Of a stretch of 53,255 nucleotides of DNA, positions 49,671-53,255 are shown one piece after another; the first letter of the stretch is position 1, and each line of letters opens with the position of its first letter. The DNA lies in NCBI GenBank assembly GCA_945868435.1, contig CAMBLG010000016.1:1-53255 (forward strand). The letters run 5' to 3'. The position numbers were made by a program, and so were the translations under genes. The notes beneath the pieces were generated by a model. That model searched no databases and was not told the origin of the DNA. It worked only from the letters and a program-made list of their open reading frames with translations. This stretch comes from an uncultured Lachnospiraceae bacterium. Lineage in GTDB: Bacteria > Bacillota > Clostridia > Lachnospirales > Lachnospiraceae.

Positions 49671-50122
49671 TCATCCGAAGAATGTCGGAAGCGGATATCC
49701 ATCAGGTGTCGGAAATCGAAAAGGAGACCTTTTCCCAGCCTTGGAGTGCGCATGCGTTTGAGGAGTCTGTGAGAGATGACAACGCAGTATTCCTCGTGGC
49801 TGAGGATGTTGGTGAAAAAGGCGTCCCTGAAATTGTGGGATACATCGGAATGTATGTGTCTGCCCCGGAGGGAGAAATTACAAATGTTGCGGTGGCAGAA
49901 AACGTCCGTGGGAAAGGCTTCGGGAAGGCATTGGTTTCGTCGATGCAGAAGGAAGCAGAGGCGCTTGGTGTTCAGGTGATTTTTCTGGAAGTCAGAGACA
50001 GTAACGCTTCGGCCATCCACGTATATGGGCAGATGGGCTTTTCGGAGATTGGAAAACGCAAGGGCTTTTACGATTTCCCCAAGGAAGATGCCCGCGTTAT
50101 GCGGTGGCAAAGCAATGAATAG
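49667..50122 (+). CDS. rimI: Ribosomal protein S18 alanine N-acetyltransferase RimI
   Basis: 151 residues of the GNAT fold: EIEKETFSQPWSAHAF at the start, the acetyl-CoA loop VAENVRGKGFGKAL, and FLEVRDSNASAIHVYGQMGFSEIGKRKGFY, a motif shared by RimI proteins. It acetylates the N terminus of S18, perhaps other proteins. The ATG overlaps the tsaB stop; an earlier in-frame start lies inside tsaB and is unlikely. The order tsaE-tsaB-rimI is classic. Confidence 0.93.
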   Translation: MIIRRMSEADIHQVSEIEKETFSQPWSAHAFEESVRDDNAVFLVAEDVGEKGVPEIVGYIGMYVSAPEGEITNVAVAENVRGKGFGKALVSSMQKEAEALGVQVIFLEVRDSNASAIHVYGQMGFSEIGKRKGFYDFPKEDARVMRWQSNE

Positions 50123-50136
50123 GTAAGGATAGATTT

Positions 50137-51048
50137 ATGTTAGACGTATGTTTGTTAGGAACAGCCGGCATGATGCCGCTGCCGTATCGGTGGCTGACAT
50201 CCATGCTGCTTCGCTATAACGGAAGCAGTCTGTTGGTGGATTGTGGAGAGGGAACGCAGATTGCAATCAAGGAAGCGGGACTTAGTTTCAAACCGATTGA
50301 CATCCTGTGTGTCACGCATTTTCATGCAGACCATATCAGCGGACTGCCGGGACTTCTCCTTACTATGGGGAATGCAGAGCGGACAGAACCGTTGACGATT
50401 ATCGGACCCCGCGGGCTGGAACGCGTGGTGTCTGCACTTCGCACCATTGCCCCGGAGCTGCCGTTTGAGATTACCTGCGTGGAACTGGAGGAGCCGGATG
50501 TGTACCTGGAAATGAATGGGTATCACATTCACGCGTTTCGGGTAAAGCACAATGTAGTTTGTTACGGATATTCCATTGAAATTAAGAGAAACGGTCGGTT
50601 TGATGTGGAGCGTGCAAAGGCGCAGGATGTGCCAATGAAGCTGTGGAGTCGTCTGCAGAAGGGGGAAACCATCGCACAGGATGGAATAACCTATACGCCG
50701 GATATGGTTCTGGGACCGGATCGAAAGGGACTTAAGGTTACTTACTGTACGGACAGCCGGCCCACTGATGCGATTGTGGAAGCGGCCGCGGAATCCGATC
50801 TGTTTATCTGTGAGGGAATGTACGCAGAGAAAGAGAAACTGGCGAAAGCAAAACAATATAAACATATGACTTTCTATGAGGCGGCAGAGATGGCGAAACG
50901 GGCACAAGTGAAGGCGTTGTGGCTGACACATTTTTCCCCGTCATTGGTGAGGGCAGAGGATTATATGCCTGCAGTGAAGAAAATTTTTGCCAATGCTTTT
51001 CTGGGAAAGGACGGCAAGAGCGTGGAACTCATGTTTCAGGAGGAGTAA
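50137..51048 (+). CDS. rnz: Ribonuclease Z
   Basis: 303 residues of the metallo-beta-lactamase fold: the zinc motif HFHADHISGLPGLL (H61, H63, D65, H66), CTDSRPT, the late ALWLTHFSPS histidine, and the length expected for the short RNase Z form. It cuts the 3' trailer from tRNA precursors that lack an encoded CCA; the tRNA-Ser genes just downstream do lack CCA, so the need for the enzyme is visible here. A GGTAAGGATAG site precedes the ATG. Confidence 0.94.
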   Translation: MLDVCLLGTAGMMPLPYRWLTSMLLRYNGSSLLVDCGEGTQIAIKEAGLSFKPIDILCVTHFHADHISGLPGLLLTMGNAERTEPLTIIGPRGLERVVSALRTIAPELPFEITCVELEEPDVYLEMNGYHIHAFRVKHNVVCYGYSIEIKRNGRFDVERAKAQDVPMKLWSRLQKGETIAQDGITYTPDMVLGPDRKGLKVTYCTDSRPTDAIVEAAAESDLFICEGMYAEKEKLAKAKQYKHMTFYEAAEMAKRAQVKALWLTHFSPSLVRAEDYMPAVKKIFANAFLGKDGKSVELMFQEE

Positions 51049-51051
51049 TAG

Positions 51052-51639
51052 ATGAAGAAGGCTGGCATTGTTGTTGCGGCTTTGTTATGCGTTGCTCTGG
51101 TCTGCGGCGGGTTTTATTATTTGAAAAACCGGCCGAGCGGGATTGATAAGGAAGAGAACCTCACAGAGGTTCAGAAGATTATTACCCGGGATCTTGACCA
51201 GCAGTATCCGCCAACACCCCGTGAGGTTGTCAAATTTTATAATCGCATCATCATGAGCTACTATGGAGAAGACTACTCCGATGATGAGTTTGAAGCCTTG
51301 GCAGATCAGGCGCTTCGTTTGTTTGATGATGAGCTGGCGGCCAATAATCCGAAAAGAGAATACATGGCTGCAATTCACAAAGAGGTCGAAAATTATGCGT
51401 CCCGCAAGCGTTCCATTACCAAGGCGAATGTGTGCGACAGCCGCGATGTAATATATCTTGAGGACCCGGATAACGGAGATGACATCGCATACGTTACCGT
51501 TTCCTATTTTGTTAAAGAGGATAATGCATACGATAAGACCTATCAACAGTATGTATTGCGTAAAAGCGATACGGGGGAATGGAAGATTCTTACCTACTAT
51601 CAGATAGAGGCAAACGAATCAGAGGAAGAAGATGACTAA
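51052..51639 (+). CDS. Membrane-anchored protein of unknown function
   Basis: 195 residues: one N-terminal hydrophobic segment (3-24), then an acidic extracytoplasmic domain ([44 protein letters not shown], then a beta-rich second part) and an acidic tail. It resembles DUF6715-type proteins of Lachnospiraceae, but that is not certain. It lies 3 bp after rnz and its end overlaps tsaD by 8 bp, so it is cotranscribed with the tRNA modification genes. No link to their function is evident. Confidence 0.65.
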   Translation: MKKAGIVVAALLCVALVCGGFYYLKNRPSGIDKEENLTEVQKIITRDLDQQYPPTPREVVKFYNRIIMSYYGEDYSDDEFEALADQALRLFDDELAANNPKREYMAAIHKEVENYASRKRSITKANVCDSRDVIYLEDPDNGDDIAYVTVSYFVKEDNAYDKTYQQYVLRKSDTGEWKILTYYQIEANESEEEDD

Positions 51640-52669
51640 GATAGAGAACGAACATGAAATAAAAATACTTGCGATTGAGAGCTCCTGTGATGAGACTGCA
51701 GCGGCGGTCGTGGTAAACGGGCGGGATATGCGCTCCAATGTGATATCTTCCCAAATCGATCTGCACACACTCTATGGCGGTGTTGTACCGGAGCTGGCGT
51801 CGCGTAAACATATTGAGAAGATCAATCAGGTGATCGCCCAGGCGTTGTCCGACGCGCATATGACATTGGACGACATGGATGCCATAGCGGTGACTTACGG
51901 GCCGGGGCTTGTGGGAGCACTCCTTGTGGGGGTGGCGGAGGCCAAGGCTATCAGTTATGCGCGAAATCTGCCTCTCGTGGGAGTGCATCATATTGAGGGG
52001 CATATCAGTGCCAATTACATTGAGAATCCGGAACTGGAGCCACCATTTTTGTGCCTTGTAGTGTCGGGCGGACATACACATCTTGTGAAAGTGACCGATT
52101 ATGGCAAATATGAAATTCTTGGACGAACCCGAGATGATGCGGCGGGAGAGGCTTTTGACAAAGTGGCCCGTGCGATCGGGCTGGGGTATCCGGGAGGGCC
52201 TAAGATCGAGAAAGTATCCCATGAAGGCAATCCGAATGCAATCGTTTTTCCGAGAGCTAAAGTAGGGGATGGTGTATACGATTTCAGCTTTAGCGGCTTG
52301 AAATCTGCAGTGCTGAATTATTTAAACGGATGTAATATGAAGGGCGAGACCATTCATCAGGCGGATGTTGCGGCATCTTTCCAGCAGGCGGTGACGGATG
52401 TGCTGGTGGGACATGCGGAGCATGCGATCGAGGAATTTGGAATGAACCGGTTCGCGATTGCGGGTGGCGTTGCTTCAAACGGAGTGATCCGGAGTGCAAT
52501 GGCCGAGATGTGTGAGCGAAAAGGCGTCGGATTCTATCACCCTTCTCCTATTCTTTGTACAGATAACGCAGCAATGATCGGGGCTGCGGCTTATTATGAT
52601 TTCATAGCGGGAAAACGCGCCGGGTTGGATCTGAATGCGGTGCCGAATTTGAAACTTGGTGAGGCATAA
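51632..52669 (+). CDS. tsaD: tRNA N6-threonylcarbamoyltransferase TsaD
   Basis: 345 residues with [16 protein letters not shown], the metal motif HIEGH (H120 and H124), VSGGHTHLV, and the [11 protein letters not shown] and CTDNAAMI segments near the C terminus. TsaD transfers the threonylcarbamoyl group to A37 of tRNA, working with TsaB and TsaE from the same operon. The ATG lies within the end of the preceding gene behind GAGGAAGAAG. All conserved residues are present and the length is normal. Confidence 0.96.
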   Translation: MTKIENEHEIKILAIESSCDETAAAVVVNGRDMRSNVISSQIDLHTLYGGVVPELASRKHIEKINQVIAQALSDAHMTLDDMDAIAVTYGPGLVGALLVGVAEAKAISYARNLPLVGVHHIEGHISANYIENPELEPPFLCLVVSGGHTHLVKVTDYGKYEILGRTRDDAAGEAFDKVARAIGLGYPGGPKIEKVSHEGNPNAIVFPRAKVGDGVYDFSFSGLKSAVLNYLNGCNMKGETIHQADVAASFQQAVTDVLVGHAEHAIEEFGMNRFAIAGGVASNGVIRSAMAEMCERKGVGFYHPSPILCTDNAAMIGAAAYYDFIAGKRAGLDLNAVPNLKLGEA

Positions 52670-52691
52670 ATAGTTGCTGATCATTCGTGAT

Positions 52692-52740
52692 GATACTAAC
52701 TATTCACAACTCTTCACCCACATCGGCTTTGAATAGTAAC
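52692..52740. repeat. Internally deleted remnant of the 197-bp repeat
   Basis: Retains the left 20 or so bases (ACTATTCACA then CTTCACCCACAT) joined directly to the right end (CGGCTTTGAATAGTAACT). The middle about 145 bp is gone. It also shows that the full left end probably reads ACTATTCACA, extending the terminal inverted repeat. Confidence 0.65.
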
Positions 52741-52768
52741 TTTGTGATGAAAAAATGCAAATTTATGG

Positions 52769-52797
52769 TTGACATCGGACGATATTGATGGTAATAT
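52769..52797 (+). promoter_or_regulatory. Promoter of the tRNA-Ser genes
   Basis: TTGACA (52769-52774), 17 bp, TAATAT (52792-52797), 56 bp before the first tRNA. Confidence 0.75.
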
Positions 52798-52852
52798 AAG
52801 TTCTGCGCTGATTCGAAGCGCACAAATATCTGAGTCGGTAGACAATAGATAC

Positions 52853-52938
52853 GGAGAGGTATCGAAGTGGTCATAACGAGGCGGTCTTGAAAACCGTTTG
52901 TCCGCAAGGGCGCGTGGGTTCGAATCCCACCCTCTCCG
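52853..52938 (+). tRNA. tRNA-Ser (anticodon TGA)
   Basis: 86 bases. The acceptor stem GGAGAGG/CCTCTCC closes the molecule, with discriminator G. The anticodon loop CTTGAAA gives TGA. A long variable arm (TTGTCCGCAAGGGCGC region) marks a class II serine tRNA, and the T loop is GGTTCGAATCC. The 3' CCA is not encoded. Confidence 0.95.
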
Positions 52939-52960
52939 CTTGGTGGTAACACCAGTGGAA

Positions 52961-52986
52961 AAGAATTCGTAAGAATTCTTTTTTCT
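52961..52986 (+). terminator. Terminator-like hairpin between the tRNA genes
   Basis: Stem AAGAATTC/GAATTCTT with a GTAA loop followed by TTTTTC. It may give partial termination or be a processing site. Confidence 0.65.
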
Positions 52987-53005
52987 TTGCCACCACAATT
53001 GATAG

Positions 53006-53095
53006 GCAGAAGTACCCAAGCTGGCCGAAGGGACACCCCTGGAAAGGGTGCAGGTCGTTAACAGCGGCGCGAGGGTTCAAATCCCTCCTTCTGCG
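53006..53095 (+). tRNA. tRNA-Ser (anticodon GGA)
   Basis: 90 bases. Acceptor stem GCAGAAG/CTTCTGC with discriminator G; anticodon loop CTGGAAA gives GGA; a long variable arm (GCAGGTCGTTAACAGCGGCGC region) and T loop GGTTCAAATCC. The 3' CCA is not encoded. Confidence 0.95.
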
Positions 53096-53130
53096 TTTGC
53101 TCGAAAATTATAAAATGATGAAAAAAAGTG

Positions 53131-53255
53131 TTGACACTGAGTACTTATCGTGATAATATAATCGAGCTGACCGTTGTTGCATGAATCGACAGACGGCGGT
53201 AAGAACCTTGATAACTGAACAGTGAAAAACCTTGAAATGATTCCAAAATGAGAAA
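53131..53255 (+). promoter_or_regulatory. rRNA-operon-type promoter and leader
   Basis: TTGACA (53131-53136), 17 bp, TAATAT (53154-53159). The downstream sequence, with CCTTGATAACTGAACAGTG and AAAACCTTGAAATG, is typical of leaders before 16S rRNA in Clostridia. The rRNA gene itself would begin past the window edge. Confidence 0.6.

Noticed and set aside
53096..53255. 16S rRNA gene start
   Set aside because: Only promoter and leader-like sequence are inside the window; the conserved 16S opening does not appear.

Overview
The window looks like chromosomal DNA of a Gram-positive anaerobe of the class Clostridia, most likely a gut Lachnospiraceae. This rests on gene content (rubrerythrin, a PadR/HAAS/DUF4097 operon, YibE/F, DUF975, DUF4358 and SprA-related proteins, an ECF-type riboflavin transporter behind an FMN riboswitch), strong AGGAGG-type ribosome binding sites and moderate GC. 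No 16S sequence lies inside the window, so the genus is an open question; an rRNA-type promoter and leader do start at the right edge.

Left chromosomal part (1-29.5 kb): an AlkD-like glycosylase; a PadR-HAAS-DUF4097 envelope operon with a repeated operator; an RluA pseudouridine synthase with rubrerythrin; nth coupled to an MFS transporter; a ferritin-like protein; a metal-efflux module (HMA chaperone, CPC-type P1B ATPase, ArsR/SmtB repressor with its operator); an extracellular module (transglutaminase-like protein, DUF4358 lipoprotein, GH51 fragment plus GH43 arabinanase, small alarmone synthetase, polysaccharide deacetylase colliding with a truncated Cu/Zn-SOD, purple acid phosphatase); then YibE/F, a uracil/xanthine permease with DUF975, a SprA-related metalloprotease-like protein, DUF2752, a DUF4190-like protein, Tex and an LRR surface protein. 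Intergenic spaces hold unusual repeats: a 197-bp structured repeat (two full copies, two remnants), a 168-bp near-perfect palindrome, four tandem 92-bp units and a second fold-back of about 170 bp.

Mobile element (29,470-46,629): about 17.1 kb bounded by a perfect 52-bp direct repeat, with a tyrosine integrase and excisionase just inside the right end and paired arm-type repeats inside both ends. It carries a PIN toxin-antitoxin pair, a MobC-like protein and a short relaxase, AT-rich cargo (membrane protein, Mor-like protein, zinc-ribbon/coiled-coil/DUF6273 protein), a ParM actin with a ParR-like partner, DUF932, a YqaJ nuclease, SSB and a Rad52-like annealing protein, DUF5688, an HTH protein under a large inverted repeat, and a DUF927-like ATPase. 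It reads as an integrative mobilizable element with a phage-like recombination module. No conjugation machinery is visible.

The most striking observation is the integration site. The 52-bp core contains the -10 box and the first bases of the FMN riboswitch that controls ribU. At attL the chromosome supplies the -35 (TTGACA, 17-bp spacer, TACAAT). At attR the end of the element supplies a different upstream sequence with another TTGACA at exactly the same 17-bp spacing. The element therefore enters an essential-vitamin promoter and rebuilds it, leaving the riboswitch and ribU apparently functional.

Right chromosomal part (46.6-53.3 kb): FMN riboswitch, ribU, a YcxB-like protein, then the operon tsaE-tsaB-rimI-rnz-(anchored unknown)-tsaD for the tRNA t6A modification and tRNA processing, followed by two tRNA-Ser genes and the probable rRNA promoter.
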